Source: Acytostelium subglobosum LB1 (Eukaryota > Evosea > Eumycetozoa > Acytosteliales > Acytosteliaceae). Taken from it: 64,000 nucleotides of DNA. The notes below the pieces were generated by a model. That model was not told the DNA's origin. It made no database searches and saw only the letters and a program-made list of their open reading frames with translations. The stretch spans positions 488,521 through 552,520 of the forward strand of contig NW_012236511.1 in NCBI RefSeq assembly GCF_000787575.1, written 5' to 3'. Shown here one piece after another: positions 37,402 to 50,908 of this stretch (its first letter is position 1; each line of letters begins with the position of its first letter). The position numbers were made by a program, and so were the translations under genes.

Positions 37402-38415
37402 AATTTAAATATATATTTATATATAAAGATAGTACAAGTATTTACATCTACATTAGTTATTAATTCACTGATGGTACCATGTTATATATAATAATTCATT
37501 CAGTGCACCTTAATCCAGAGTGCTATTATTATTAGTATCTGTTTTGATTATTTATTGTTACCAAAAAAAATGTTGTTGGAATAGGATTCATCGAACCAAA
37601 ACCCCAACATTTCAACTTTAATGCACCACATCACATGTGATTGATCAAAAGTCAATAGACTTCATTTGAAGTGATAAGTAAAAATACCTCAATGATAAGA
37701 GTGAAGGAAACACAATACATAAAGTTAGTCACATTAATTACTATGAACACAACTTTGTTTTAGATTGGTCTGGTTTACCCTCCTCCGACATTAACATCAC
37801 AATGGTCAACACTTCTTCTTTCCGAATTGTTTGGCATTGACAATCCTATACTATCATCAATGGCTCCACATTGGACACGTGTGCCAAAAGATGTTAATAC
37901 AACATGGTACCGATCTTCTCTAATTGTATCTGTCTTCTCTAGCTGTGACGCCACATCAAAAGAAGGTTGAAGAACTTTGAAACCAGAGGGGGTAATCATT
38001 CTTCAAGTTCTTCGCATCGGATTTTGGACCACGAAGAACGATCAAAGTACTGTGTGTCTTTTCGTTCTCCACACAAATTTCGTACATGATCACATGGTTT
38101 GCCCCCTTTGATTAGTCAAACAGAGACGACTTTTTGATCTTGGCAGGGAAGTGTTCCCAAATGGCCGTCCGTCGAGATATTAATGACCTTAGGAGGAGTT
38201 GGGTGAAGAATATATAAATAAACCAATGACAAATATAAATATCAAAAGGGTGGTGGTATCAATGATTTGGGTCAAACACCCCCCATATCGTCTCAACAAA
38301 GTACTACTAAAGACTGGTTGACAGCTCAAACTCTTGATTTTTCATAATATTTTTCTTCCACACCTCAACAACTAATATATATATATATATATATATAAAT
38401 ATATATACATCATCA
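37402..38415. promoter_or_regulatory. Divergent promoter region, F-box/Nramp
   Basis: About 1 kb without a convincing gene. An inverted repeat at about 37569-37612 (AATGTTG ... CAACATT) could form a hairpin. A 74-codon minus-strand frame (37775-37999) has no recognisable family. A TA repeat (38374-38396) lies just upstream of the Nramp ATG. Confidence 0.45.
38374..38400. repeat. TA dinucleotide microsatellite
   Basis: About twelve TA units, ending 15 bases before the Nramp start codon; may serve as AT-rich core promoter. Confidence 0.85.
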
Positions 38416-40197
38416 ATGGTCAACGAAGATAACAAATCATCTTATGCAACCAGTGTTTCCACACCTGGCGATGATTATGGTGGCCCTATGGTAGAGGAGC
38501 TTGACGAATATGAAAAGACCAGTCATGGCAAGGTTGACTGCTCAAATGGCATTCTCGATGCTGAGGGCGTATGTGTTATGTTCTTATAGTTGATGATAGT
38601 GGTCCTCTTCTATCCTCTCGTTACCTTCACTCACTCACTCACTCGTCTTTCGTCTCTCTCGTCACTTTCCCCCCATTACTTAAACAAACAGAAATTGATA
38701 CACTTTCGAACATTGTGGGCATTCACTGGACCTGGTTTCCTGATGAGCATTGCCTATCTTGACCCTGGTAACTTGGAGTCTGATATACAAGCTGGTGCTG
38801 CTGGAGGTTACCAGTTGTTGTGGGTCGTCTGGTGGTCCACAGTCATTGGTCTGTGGCTCCAGTTGTTGGCTGCCAAACTTGGAACGGCTACAGGTCGTCA
38901 CTTGGCCGAGCATTGTCGTGACTACTATCCCAAAACCGCACGTATCCTTCTCTGGATCATGACTGAGCTCGCAATCATTGGCTCTGACATTCAAGAGGTG
39001 ATTGGCACTGCCATCGCCATCAACATCCTAAGCAATGGTCACATCCCACTTTGGGCTGGAGTGCTCATTACCGCTGCCGATACGTTCACCTTCCTCATGT
39101 TGGAGAACTACGGCATTCGTAAGCTGGAGGCATTCTTTTGCAGTCTCATCTCGATCATGGCCATCACCTTCATTGTGGAGTACATCATCAGCAAGCCCGA
39201 CCAACTGCAAGTGTTTGAAGGTGTAGTATTCCCTCTCTGTTCAAAGAAGAATGTCACAATGGCAGTGGGTATACTTGGGGCGGTAATCATGCCGCACAAC
39301 ATCTACCTACACTCTGCCTTGGTCTTGTCACGTGACATTGACCGTAAGGATAGCAGACAAGTCAAGATTGCCAACAAGTACTTTGCCATCGAGTCCGGCA
39401 TTGCCCTGTTCATCTCATTCATTATCAACCTTTTGGTCGTCTCGGTGTTTGCCGTTGGTTTCCAAGGTGTCACCGACATTGGTCTGGCGACCGCTGCCAC
39501 CTACCTCGCCGAAAAGTACGGTCAGGCAGCCAAGTACATCTGGGCTGTCGGACTATTGGCTGCAGGCCAATGCTCAACGATGACAGGTACCTATGCTGGT
39601 CAGTTCGTAATGGAGGGATTCCTCAACCTTCGCATCAAGCCATGGAAGCGTTTGATGATTACAAGATGCACTGCCATCGTTCCCGCTATTGCAGTGGCCA
39701 TTCTGTCGCAGTCCCATCTCGACAGTTTGGATGAGTGGCTCAATGTACTTCAGAGTGTTCAATTGCCATTCGCCATTCTTCCAGTGTTGTTCTTCACTTC
39801 ACGTATGTTGATCAAAATGTCTTCAAGTCATTATAACCTATGAACATCTAACTGACATCCTCTTCATCATCATCATCATACATACACATCACCATAATTT
39901 GTAGGTGAGGAGGTAATGGGTCAATTTAAGAACCATTGGTTGAACAATATCTGTGTTCAGTTCCTGTCATTGATGATCATTGGTATCAACATCTACCTGA
40001 TCATCACAGCGGCAATGGCCGTGTCCACTGCCTGGTGGATGATCCTTACTCTGTGTATCTCATTCTTCCTCTACTTTACATTTATCATCTACCTTGCACT
40101 GCCCAAGAACTACTCTGAGGCCCTATCGCTGAGAGTTAGATCACTTTTCAATCCAAGTGGCTACACCTACCTCTCCAAGGAGGACAACATTAATTAA
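38416..40197 (+). CDS. nramp1: Nramp (NRAMP/SLC11) divalent metal transporter
   Basis: Three exons: 38416-38568, 38692-39802, 39905-40197 (518 residues). Proton-coupled Fe2+/Mn2+ transporter of phagolysosomes. Hydrophilic N-terminus, then TM1 with the metal-binding DPGN ([11 protein letters not shown], about residue 74) and TM6 with MPH ([16 protein letters not shown], about residue 250), both diagnostic and intact. The family transport signature follows helix 8 ([17 protein letters not shown]). About 12 hydrophobic segments. In D. discoideum, Nramp1 depletes metal from bacteria-containing phagosomes; the same role is likely here. Symbol rests on resemblance to Nramp1 rather than the contractile-vacuole paralogue and is not certain. 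Confidence 0.93.
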
Positions 40198-40398
40198 TTG
40201 TTAACTATTTATAAACAAGTTATTATCTCAGCAACCCCTTGCATGGTTCAGAATGGCTCACCCCAAACTTCGTTGGGCAAACAGTTCTTTCAACCAAAAG
40301 GAAACTCAGATTTTTATTTTCAATCAAATCAACAATTCAAAGTCATTATCTTATTTGAATACATATATATATAAACAGGTAGACCCAAACACATCGCA

Positions 40399-43300
40399 AT
40401 GTCTACATCACCTTCAGTTCAGGTGATCCCTGTTGTTGCTAATGGTTCACTACCAACTACTGGTGGCTTGCAAACATCACCACCAGACACTACGACTATT
40501 GTAAAGAATAAGCCAGATGTTGTTGTTGAACACTCCTCAGCAGCTACACCAACACTATCATCATCATCATCATCATCTTCACCACCAGCCTCAACTACAG
40601 CCTCGTCATCATCACCTCTCTCATCAATCACACCATCCACCTCTGGATCATTCTCATCACGCATCACCACCGTATACATCGAAGAGATACAGGCCAGGAA
40701 CATCAATGAGAAGGACTTGTTTGTCAAGTTCAAGGTGGACAGGAAGAAGTTCAAAACCAGGACTCAAAAGAGAACCAGCAGTCCACTTTGGAATGAAAAG
40801 TATACATTGTAAGTATGACTGGATGATGGCTATTTTATTGTTGTTGTTGTGGTTGTTGTTGTTTCTAACCATTTCCAATGCATTTGATAAGATCAACGCC
40901 CAGTAAAGTGGATGAGATACAGTTCACCCTTTACAGCCAGAATCTACTAGGCAATAACATTAAGGTTGGCACTGTCAAGTATTCACTACATGGCAAGAAT
41001 GGTGCATCCACCACCACTACAGATATAAACAAGCAACAACAGTCAGCTGATACAACAGAGATATCATCATCAACCAGTTCCTTCACCTCAAGCAGCTCTA
41101 CTACATTTATGACAGTGTCGTCAGATACAGTATCAGAGTCAAGTACACCCATTGTGGAGAGCATCAATATCAATCATTGGTTGCCCTTGGAGCGTCGCAT
41201 TGGGCCATCACCTGCTGCACCGCCAGAACTCAAAGTGCGCATGGTGGTCAAGATCCGTGATATCTCATTGCTCAATGATACAGACACTAACAGCTCCACA
41301 TCGGTTGATGACCACCCGACACAATTGGTGCCTCCATCACGCTACCATCATCACCACAGTCGACACAACCATGACGGTTCCATCAAGGACCCCAAAGAGA
41401 TGTCTTTGATTGGCAAGGGTGGCAGCCACATCAAGAAACTGACCAAGCGCATCACATCAAAGATTGACAAGGGAGGCAACTCCAGCTCACATGCTGGTGA
41501 GCAAAGAAAGAACGACGAGCGAATGGCAATCATTGAGGAGCAAGTGGCAAAGGAGCGTGTCAAAGAGCTGGAAAAGGAGGCAATCGACAAAGAGAAGGAG
41601 AGGGCACGCGAGAAGCTTAGACAGCGAGAAGATGAGGAGCTACAGAAACAGCTGGAGAAGGAGCGCCAGGAAGAGAGGAGGAAGGCCAAAGAGGCAAAGA
41701 TGCGAAAGGAGAGAGAGAAGCGCATGCGACCAACACGACCGATCGATTACTTCTTTGTGGTTGGCTGCTCATCCAAGTTGGAGCCAATCGATCAAAGATA
41801 TGATATGTCCTCAAAGCTTACAGACCCCATGGAGATATGCTACAAGGGTGAGCTGCTCGACACATATCCTCCCAAGGATGAGGAGATACTTCCCTCACAT
41901 ATATGGATGGTATGTTTGGTCAGTGACAAAAAGAACGAATATGTCCAAACTAACGACATTCCCTTAACATCATCCTATACAGTATTGCTTCCCCAAGGGT
42001 GTATCATTATCTACTGAGGAGCTTCCTCCATCATTCTTCCCATTCGTCCTCACCAACGAAGTTGGTACAAGATTCTACGGCTCGTGCTTGATGTTCTATG
42101 AACCATTGTCTGAGGAGCTGTCAACAGAAGTGAAGAAGAGAAGACATGCCTATCAGAGTGCACAACAACAGTCCACTCCAGACAATTCATCAGACAATGA
42201 GGATGATGAAGCAACGGCGGGCAGCAATGACAGGTCCAAACGCGCGTCCACCCCATTGCCCAGTGCAGGACAACAACCATTGTCCACACCAACATCCCCA
42301 GTACAACTATCGAGCAACAACACAACCAGTCCTCAATCATCAAGTGCTGTACCCACAGGACTGGTGCCATCACAACAGCAGATGTACACCCCAAAGTGCA
42401 TATGCTTCCTGTCACACTATCCATTCTACAGCTTCTTCAGAGTCTGTCTGAATGACCTCTATCAAAAGGTGTTTTTCATGTCGGCGCCACTGCCCATTGA
42501 ACGATACATCCTCAACATGGTTCACGACGTTCCATTGCCCGTGCAAGGCGTCAGCACTGTCAACTACACTATCAACAAGACAGTAATAAGCTTGAAAAGA
42601 CCGCCCGAGTGTCTTTTACCAATGTCCGACGTACGTTTTTGGGTTCTATTCTTGTTTATGGTAGCACTCACTCACTCTATATACCTCCAACCTTATTTAG
42701 CTACCATTCTCCCTTCTATTCAAATGTCTTGACATCAAGAATGTACTGATGCTTCTCAAGTGCATACTACTTGAAGAGAAGATTGTATTCATATCGACAC
42801 ACTACTCTCTGTTGACATATGTAGCAGAGATATTCTCAGCACTTCTCCATCCATTCGTTTGGGTAAGTTACTTCAATCCTCTCTCTCACTCTCTCACTCT
42901 CATTGTACTCTCACTTACAAGCATCACTCCTAGCCCCATGTATATGTTCCAGTTCTTCCAGAACTATTATTGGAGTACGTCTATTCCCCATTCCCATTTA
43001 TCATGGGCGTCCACAAGTCAATGAGCAACTATATATTGAACGAGGAGAACCTTCTAAGCGAGATTGTCATTGCTGACTTGGACAACAACATGGTACTCAT
43101 ACCTCAGGGTCAGGACAGACTACATCAGGCCAGTCTACCAGAGCGAGAGACCGCTCAGCTCACCTATCAACTGCGAAAGGTGACCCAATTCGAATTGCAA
43201 TGTTCAGACATGCCAAACTATGACCTCAATTCAATGTCACCGATTCAGTCCTCAATCAACACTGACCTTGGTGGAGGAGGAAGCAGCAGCAGCAACAACA

Positions 43301-46069
43301 ACCGTCGATTCACAAACAACCATCACAATCAACATCATCGACATCATTACAACCCTGCGCCAACCCCTCCCGCATCCACTATAGTAGACGAGCACATACG
43401 ACTATCCTTCCTACAGTTCTTCTGTTCAATCATGGTGGACTATCGCTCGCATCTCAAATATCTGCGCGTATTCCCAAAGCCCATCACCTTGTTCAACAAA
43501 CTACAGTTCGTTAGGACACGTGCCACCTCAGCCAGTGAACTATTCTACACGTCATTTGTGGAGACACAATCGTTTAGCTACTTCCTGGATCAACATTCTT
43601 GGCCAAAGAAGAACGTCTTTGACTACCTGATCGAGACACAACGATTCAAGAGGCCTGTTGAGGAGTTGTGTGTTCTCAACAACACAGCCATCCCACAGGC
43701 ACTGGGCGTTCAAGAACCTGCCAAGTATTCTGTGGTCAATGCCCCTGCCCCCTCATCATTGCGCACAGCACCCACCACCATACGAGAGTATAGTCGATTC
43801 CCTCCATTGAAGGCTGATCTGATGGTGACCACGAGCTCTTCATCGGGTGGTCAGGATCATGTTGTCTCGACTGCATCACTAGTATCAATGGACATCTACA
43901 GCACGTCGATAGCAATGGCAGAGAGCGGTCCTGCCAATCCAAGCGATGACACACTACTTCCACTGGCCATTGTCGAGGAGCAACACAAGTCATTCGATAC
44001 CATTATTCAACAATTCCTCTCAAAGATCTCTGGTGATGTGCCACCAGAGTCATCTGACACTCAGCAGTTGCTTGAGCTGCTTAAGTTTGAGTCTGGTCGT
44101 CAACTATTTGGATACCTACTGCTCAAGCACCAGCGCAACAATGCCGATGAGAATGTCCCCAGCAAGGCTCGACTCAGCGATGCAATGTTCTATTGTTTGG
44201 GTGACATGCTCAAGGCAGCATTGCGTGAAGCCAACCTCCACTCGGACTTTGCCTCTACACGAATGTTCCTCGAGGCATCGTTCATTTATCATCGCATCCA
44301 AAAGGTGTCCAACGAGCATGTCAGTGAGCGACTGAGGAATCAAGACATCTGGCAGAACTATAAGTTCTGGGAGCAGTTCTTCTACGATTCGATCGAGCAA
44401 CGTTGTCGTATGCTCTATGGAAACATCATTCGAGAGATGCTCAAGTGGCACAGCTATGCAGGCGACAAACAGGACAAGATCAAGAACGACGAGCGTGAGA
44501 TGGAGTTCTCTCTGCTCTCCAAGCTGGCCTACTACATGATTCATTTGGGCACCCAACCAGACCTGATGAGACGATTCGTCAACAAGATGTGCTCCACCAT
44601 CAACTTTGACAATGATCGAACAGAGATCATGATGCAGGTCGTCTCCAACATCACCAGAGCACGTGAGATGTACGACATGGACAACTTGGAGAACGACAGT
44701 ACCAGTGTGACGATGGACGGCAACAAGCACGTCGACAAGGATCTCCACCAATTTACAAAGGACACATACATCTCGATCGGTGGCAGGAACTCTACAAAGG
44801 CCAACGAGGGTCGCGAGCTTCTCACTCATCTGATCGATGAGAAATCCAACAACATTGTTGCCCTCCGCAGTTTGAGTCGAATCATGAACCTGAAGAGTGC
44901 ATGGGCCGAGAAGCGATCCAAGACCAGCGCCAAGATCGACTATCGAGACATCTCAGAGAACAGAGGAGACTATGTGGTCAAGACATTCAATGGACACACT
45001 GAAGGTGTTCTCTGTTTGGCATTGACAGCACAGGGACACAGAGAGAATAACGTATTGGTCACTGGCAGTGCCGACTCCACACTACGCGTGTGGGATGTCA
45101 CCTCAACAAACTGTCTTGGCATACTGGAGGACCATGGAGGTTGGGTGAACTGCGTGGAACTTGTATCTGACTCCAAGATATTCAGTGCATCCTATGACAA
45201 GACATTGAAGCTCTGGGATCTGAACAAGTGCACCAAGGTCAAGTCATTCAGAGGTCATAAAGGGTATGTATTATGATTGAGCGATCCAAGTGATATTATG
45301 TCTTGGTTGTTAACAACTAGACCACCTTATGATACATAACCAACACAGATCTGTTAGCTGTCTCAAGAACATTGACAATCATCAAACAATATCTGGATCC
45401 TATGACAATACCTTGTTCATTTGGGATGATAGATCAACAAAGCCAGCTGGAACACTACTTGGACATCAACAGCCTATCATGAGTGTACTGAGTGATGGAT
45501 ACAGGATCATCTCTGGCAGCAGAGATACAAACATCAGAGTGTGGGACCTGCGCACAATGACCACATTTAAGATCCTCTCGGGACACACTGACTGGGTCAA
45601 GTGTCTGCAGTACGACAATGCCGACGTGCTTCTTAGTGGCTGCTGCGATGGCAAGGTCAAGGTGTGGTCGCTCGAGAGTGGTGAGTGTCTGAGGACACTT
45701 CAAGGACACAGCGGAAGCATCAACTCACTACTGCACCACAAGAAGGGTGACGTCAACAAGTTTGTCACGGCCTCGGCAGACTCTACGATTCAGGTCTGGG
45801 ACTCAAACAATGGTGTGGAGAGTGCCACGCTTACCGGTCACAATGACGAGGTGATGGGAGTAGAGAACTTCATCAACAACCTTGTAGTGTCTGGTTCATT
45901 CGACGGCACTGTAAAGTTGTGGGACGTTGACACTGGAAAGTCGCACCGAACCATCCACAATCACACCAACAGAATATCGACGCTAAAGACATATGAGTCG
46001 ATCATTGCCACTGCTAGTTGGGACAAGACAGCAAAGGCTTGCATCTTTGGTCTTGACTTTAGAATATGA
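40399..46069 (+). CDS. C2-DENN-WD40 protein (DENND3-like Rab exchange factor)
   Basis: Six exons: 40399-40808, 40892-41909, 41983-42630, 42701-42862, 42934-45263, 45349-46069 (1762 residues); every junction keeps frame. Ser-rich start, then a C2-like domain (about 90-330: ITTVYIEEIQARNI, KKFKTRTQKRTSSPLWNEKY, NINHWLPLERR), a Lys/Glu coiled coil (about 340-420), a DENN module (upstream part from about 477, KPRPIDYFF-type entry at RPTRPIDYFFVVG; core with CILLEEKIVFIS and FPFIMGVHKS; downstream part in exon 5) and about eight WD40 repeats from 1425 (GHTEGVLCLAL, SADSTLRVWD, GHSGSINSLL, TASWDKTAK). DENN plus C-terminal WD40 is the DENND3 layout, a Rab12 exchange factor in animals. Likely acts on a Rab in endosome/autophagy traffic. 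The N-terminal C2 is an addition to that layout. Confidence 0.9.
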
Positions 46070-46313
46070 TCACAGTGATTAAATATTACTTTGTATTATT
46101 TATTTGGAACACCCGGCTGTTACATACGCAAAAATCAGTTGTCAACTGAACCTGGTTCTTTGGGTGCGTTGGGGTACCTAAAAACTTCAAACTAGTTTTT
46201 TTGATCAAAACAAAGCTTTGCAGAGCGGGCAGAAGCCTCTGAAGATAATTACGATTAGTGTTCAGACACCTAAATCCAATAATACATCCATACATATATA
46301 CAAACACATACAG

Positions 46314-46739
46314 ATGAAGAACTCAAAGGATTATCTGTTGCTAAACGTCAATAAAGATGAGGACGGGGCACAGACGGCCTCAGAGAGTCTTACTCACAGA
46401 AGACATTCACACAAGGTCTCCGAAAAAGAGAAAGATGCAATGCAGGCAATAGAGAGCTTGGACTTTACAGAGATCGATAATATACTGCTGCGAAAGTTTA
46501 ACCATGACGATCAGAACAAGCGTAATAAGGTGTTCAAGTCATTGGGAAAATGGGTAATATGCTCCCTTATTGGTATCATCGTTGGTATAGTTGTTTACTG
46601 TCTCAAAGGATCTGTTGATCAGTTACAGGAGCTAAAGTTTCACTCTGTAGAGAAGTGTAAGTCCACTTTACATTTACTATTGCAATACACTTTTTTTTGA
46701 CAACATTCAACTAACCAACAATATTATTGGTTCCCTACC

Positions 46740-46800
<61 letters not shown>

Positions 46801-48967
46801 ACATAGTCATGGATAAAAGCAAATCTATACCATTCTTTATATATCTATCATTCAACCTATTGTACTCGATTATCAGTTGTGTCTTGGTGATAATAGCCGG
46901 TCCCTTGGCAAGCAGCTCTGGCCTACCAGAGGTCAAGGGCTATCTCAATGGTATCAGAATCAGGAAAGCCTTCAACCTCAAGACCTTCTTTGGCAAGCTT
47001 ACCTCTCTCATCTTTGCATTCTCCAGTATGGTGGTTGGTCCTGAAGGACCCATGTTCCACATTGGCTCATGCATTGGCTCATCCATCTCACAGTTCAAGT
47101 CCAAGACACTGGGCATCCATTTTAAGAGAGGTTTCTGGGTCTTCCAGAACGACTCGGACAAGCGCGATTTTATCAGTTGTGGTGCTGCTGCCGGTATCGC
47201 CGCAGCGTTTGGTGCCCCAATCGGTGGTGTACTCTTTGCTCTAGAGGAGGGCTCATCTTTCTGGTCTCGACAACTCACATGGAGAACATTCTTCTCGTGC
47301 CTCATCGCAACCCTAACGGCCAACTTCTTCCTGCAGGGCTTTGGCGTGCGTATTCACGACTATGGAGTGCTCACTTTTGGCTTCTCCAAGAACTTCCTCT
47401 ACACCTACTACGAGCTCGTACCCTTTTGCATCATGGGTGTCATTGGCGGTCTGCTCGGTGCACTGTTTGTACATCTCAACGTGCGCATCAACTATTATCG
47501 CAAGGTATACTTGGGCACTCGACCAGTCTATCGCCTGGTTGAGGTGATTCTGGTGGTCATCCTCACATCATGCATATTTTACTTTCCAGCACTTGTCGTT
47601 CCGTGCACCAGTGTCAATCAAGTGATGCAAGCCTCCACTGATGTATGCGATGTTCAACAGGTGATGACCAGCGTTCAGTTCTTCTGTCCAGAGAACTACT
47701 ACAATGAGTTGGCCAGTCTTACCTTTACCACATCGGAGAATGCACTCAAGCTTCTGTACAATCGTGATGTCAACATCTTCAACTCCTACATTCTCCTATT
47801 CTTTGCAATCATCTACTTCATTCTCTGTACAATAACCTCTGGTACATACGTTGCCTCTGTAAGTTAGTTAGTTACATCACATCATCACCATTCACAGACA
47901 TATAACTAACCTTCGTACAGGGCATATTCATACCAATGATGGTGATTGGAGGTGCTTGGGGAAGACTATTTGGTAAGACTCTTGACCTCATTATGAACGT
48001 GGATGCATCCCTCTATGCACTGATTGGATCGGCAGCAATGATGGGTGGCAGTCTTAGGATGACGATCTCTTTGGTCGTCATCATTGTGGAGCTCACCGAG
48101 GGCACACAATATTTACTACCAGTGATCCTTGTCGTTATGATTTCGAAATGGACTGGTGACGCTTTCAACGAATCTATCTACGAACATCTGATTGAGCTCA
48201 AGCACATACCCTATTTGCCAAGCAAACCATCGCGTCACATGAAGAACTTGACCGTCTCTGATGTCATGGCAAAGGAGGTGGTCACCCTTCCCGAAGTGGT
48301 CTCAGTCAAGACTATTCTGGAGGTCCTTAGCAACACCACTCACAATGGCTTCCCAGTAGTGCTCGTACCGAATCTACATCAAGAGTCTGAAGAGGATGAC
48401 AACAACAACAACAACAACAACAATGGCAGCAGCAGTAGCAATATCAATATCAACGTTGGCAATGGATTGCTAAACTCATCTATTAATTCCGATAGTAGCG
48501 ATCAATTCGGAACACATAGACTTCAACAGCCAAACCGTCTGAGTGAAGTGTTGTTCAAACGTGATGAAAAGGACGACAAGATCCTGTGTGGATTGATACT
48601 GCGCAACCAACTTCTGGTACTCATCAAGAACAAGGTCTTTTCAGACCCGAACCATCTCGACAGCATCAATCTTTGCTCACGTGATGGTCAATATCCTCTG
48701 CCCATAGACCACCGCACATTCGTCACAGAGCTCGCCAGTAGCAAGTTCCCGACAGTGAGCGAGGTAGCACACACTGTACCGACACAGGATATGGACAAGC
48801 TTATCGATCTGCGTCCCTACATGAACTTTGCAGTTGTCAGCATCAAGAACTACAGCTCCTTGTCTGAGGCCTACCAACTGTTCCGTTTAGTAGGACTACG
48901 TCACGTCGTCGTTGTCAATGTATTCAACCAAATCGTAGGAATCCTAACTAGAAAGGATTTATTATAA
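46314..48967 (+). CDS. CLC chloride/proton exchanger (ClC-7/6-like)
   Basis: Three exons: 46314-46656, 46807-47858, 47921-48967 (813 residues). Cytosolic N-terminus, CLC membrane core, then two CBS domains. Selectivity motifs: [13 protein letters not shown] (variant of GSGIPE), [12 protein letters not shown] with the gating Glu (GPEGP instead of GKEGP), and [21 protein letters not shown] retains the proton Glu found in vesicular exchangers, so this should be a 2Cl-/H+ exchanger rather than a channel. CBS1 includes [14 protein letters not shown] and is interrupted by an Asn/Ser-rich insert (about 48390-48500); CBS2 ends [19 protein letters not shown]. Expected in endolysosome or contractile vacuole membranes. 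Exon 1 codes an acidic/His-rich N-terminus with the first helix ([18 protein letters not shown]). Confidence 0.93.
46740..46799. repeat. AAC trinucleotide microsatellite, about 20 units
   Basis: Perfect CAA/AAC run inside the first intron of the CLC gene, ending a few bases before the 3' splice site (ACATAG at 46801-46806). If retained, it would not stay silent in translation, so splicing matters. Confidence 0.95.
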
Positions 48968-49184
48968 ATTAGCCATTGAGGACAGGTTGTCCCCAAGGCG
49001 TTCCCTCCAAATATGAGCAAATTGCGTACAAGCCTACCCCATTGGTTATTGACACCTATCCACTAAGTCCCAATCTATGTTTAGAACCTAACCAACATAT
49101 GGATATAAATGAAAGATCACATCTTGACCATTCATTTACTTGGGTATGTGTATGTTAAAGACATCACGAAACAGCTGTTTCGTT

Positions 49185-50908
49185 TCAGCGCTCATCATCG
49201 ATCAGTGATGATACTGTCATCGATTGAAGACCTTGAAGTTGTGTCGTTGGTTCATTGGCGTTGGCAGGAGAAGGGTTGTTGGCAGAGGCACCGCCATTGC
49301 TTAGCTTCAACTCCTTCTTGATGTTTTTGCTGTAGTGAATACCACATGCGTTACAAAGCCTAAGTAGTAGAGCCATGGCATTAGTGATCGATTGGGTATA
49401 ATTATGGTATTACAATATACATACGTCTTATGTCCGCCTGGACCCTTCCTCCACTCTGGTGTCTCCAAGGTGCCACAGAAGGCACAGTACAGTCCCTTGC
49501 TCTTGGGTGTGGACACATAGGTTCTCTTGATACCAAGAAGTTCCTTGTGATACTTCTCGGCCTTGGTTGACCTCTTCTTCCTTGACCTTGTCTGAGGTGG
49601 AATACTATAATAGATATATATTAGTAATCTATCATTGATTGTTCAACACAACAAATCTGTTACTTACAGCTTATAGACATTGTTGGCAATTTCAATCTCC
49701 TTTACAGTGTTGGTGAGATCCTCAAGCTTGGACTTGAGAGATGCGATGCCATTACCAAAGTCACGTGACTTGAAAGTGTCAAATATGAAGTGATTGAACT
49801 CGTTGGTGTAGTACTCTAGCTTCTTCCATTGAACCTCGGCACGCTTGAGATACTCCTCGTCCACTATGCTCTCACTAGAGGAAGAGTGAGTGAGTCGGGG
49901 TGTCGATCCAGGTGTAGTACTTGTGGACGTAGAGGAGGAGGTCGGAGACGATGGGCAGCGCTGTGAATCAGCACCTCGAGCAGAGTTTGGAAGTGAGTAG
50001 CTGGAAGCGCCATCCCGATGAGTGCACGGTGTTGATGGGAGGCTGGACGGGGAGGAAAAGTATGTGTTGCCAGCACTGGGAGTATGCGGTGACACTGACG
50101 GCACAAGCGTGGGTTCTGGGATAGGAATACACTTCTTGAGGTTGAGCAGGGGGATGGAAACGCGATCCTGCGAATGTGACGTCATGTCGCTCAGGTGAGG
50201 AGGCGATGACGACGAGCTGATATCTGTACAATGTGGTGCATAGCTTCCACCACCGCCGGTATGCTTTGAGTTGATCATTGATGAAGTCAATGCTGGTAGT
50301 ATCTGTGGTTTACCCAAAGTCGTTCTAGGGCTCTGAGTTATAGAGTATACCTCAAGGCTGCGTGGAGAAGTGATAGGGTACAGTGGTGGCGACGATGACG
50401 ATCCATTAGGGGAGCAGAATGTTGGTGGAGAGTCCGGACTGCTACTATGCATTGAAGAAGATGATGATGATGATGATGATGATGAGGCGGTTGATGGTGG
50501 TGGTAGTTGTGCATTAGAGTAGGATGATCCATGGTGGTGATGATGATGATGGTAATGGTGTTGCTGATTGGTCATGTTGATTGGATATGACTTTGGCGGG
50601 TAGAAGTGACTGGCGTTGTCATCATTCATTAGGTATGAGCCGGGTGGATGATGCTGGCCATGTCCATATGAGAGTATGTCCTCTATGTAGGGATGCTTTC
50701 GCTTGAGACTGTGGGTACTACCATTGGCAGAGCTGTGTAGGTACATGGGCGAAGGCTGATGTGGCACAATGAACATGGAATTCATTTGCTCATTTGGGTT
50801 CAAAAAAGAGTTGGCCATTGCCAAGGAGGAGGAGGAGGAGGTGGTGTTGGAGGTTGAAGTGGAGGTGGATGATGATGAGGAGGAGGTTGGTGACTGGTAG
50901 TTGGACAT
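49185..50908 (-). CDS. GATA-type zinc finger transcription factor, C-terminal finger
   Basis: Three minus-strand exons: 49668-50908, 49425-49604, 49185-49359 (531 residues). Start placed at MSNYQS (50908) rather than the in-frame ATG 24 bases upstream; either is possible. N-terminal 330 residues are Ser/Pro/His low complexity with SP sites. A helical block follows (about 370-412: EYLKRAEVQWKKLEYYTNEF, LEDLTNTVKEIEIANNVYKL), then a basic region RSRKKRSTKAEKYHKELLG and the GATA finger (about 454-484): YCAFCGTLETPEWRKGPGG, LCNACGIHYSK, C-x2-C-x18-C-x2-C split by intron 2. Architecture (C-terminal finger preceded by helical and basic regions) differs from the GATA factor at 25.8-27.8 kb. Target genes unknown. 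Confidence 0.9.

Noticed and set aside
37775-37999. 74-codon minus-strand frame
   Set aside because: No family signal and no splice-linked partner; left as intergenic.
42088-42732. Separate gene starting at 42088
   Set aside because: It is exon 3 of the DENN gene running into its intron; the acceptor at 41981-41982 and flanking exons keep one frame.
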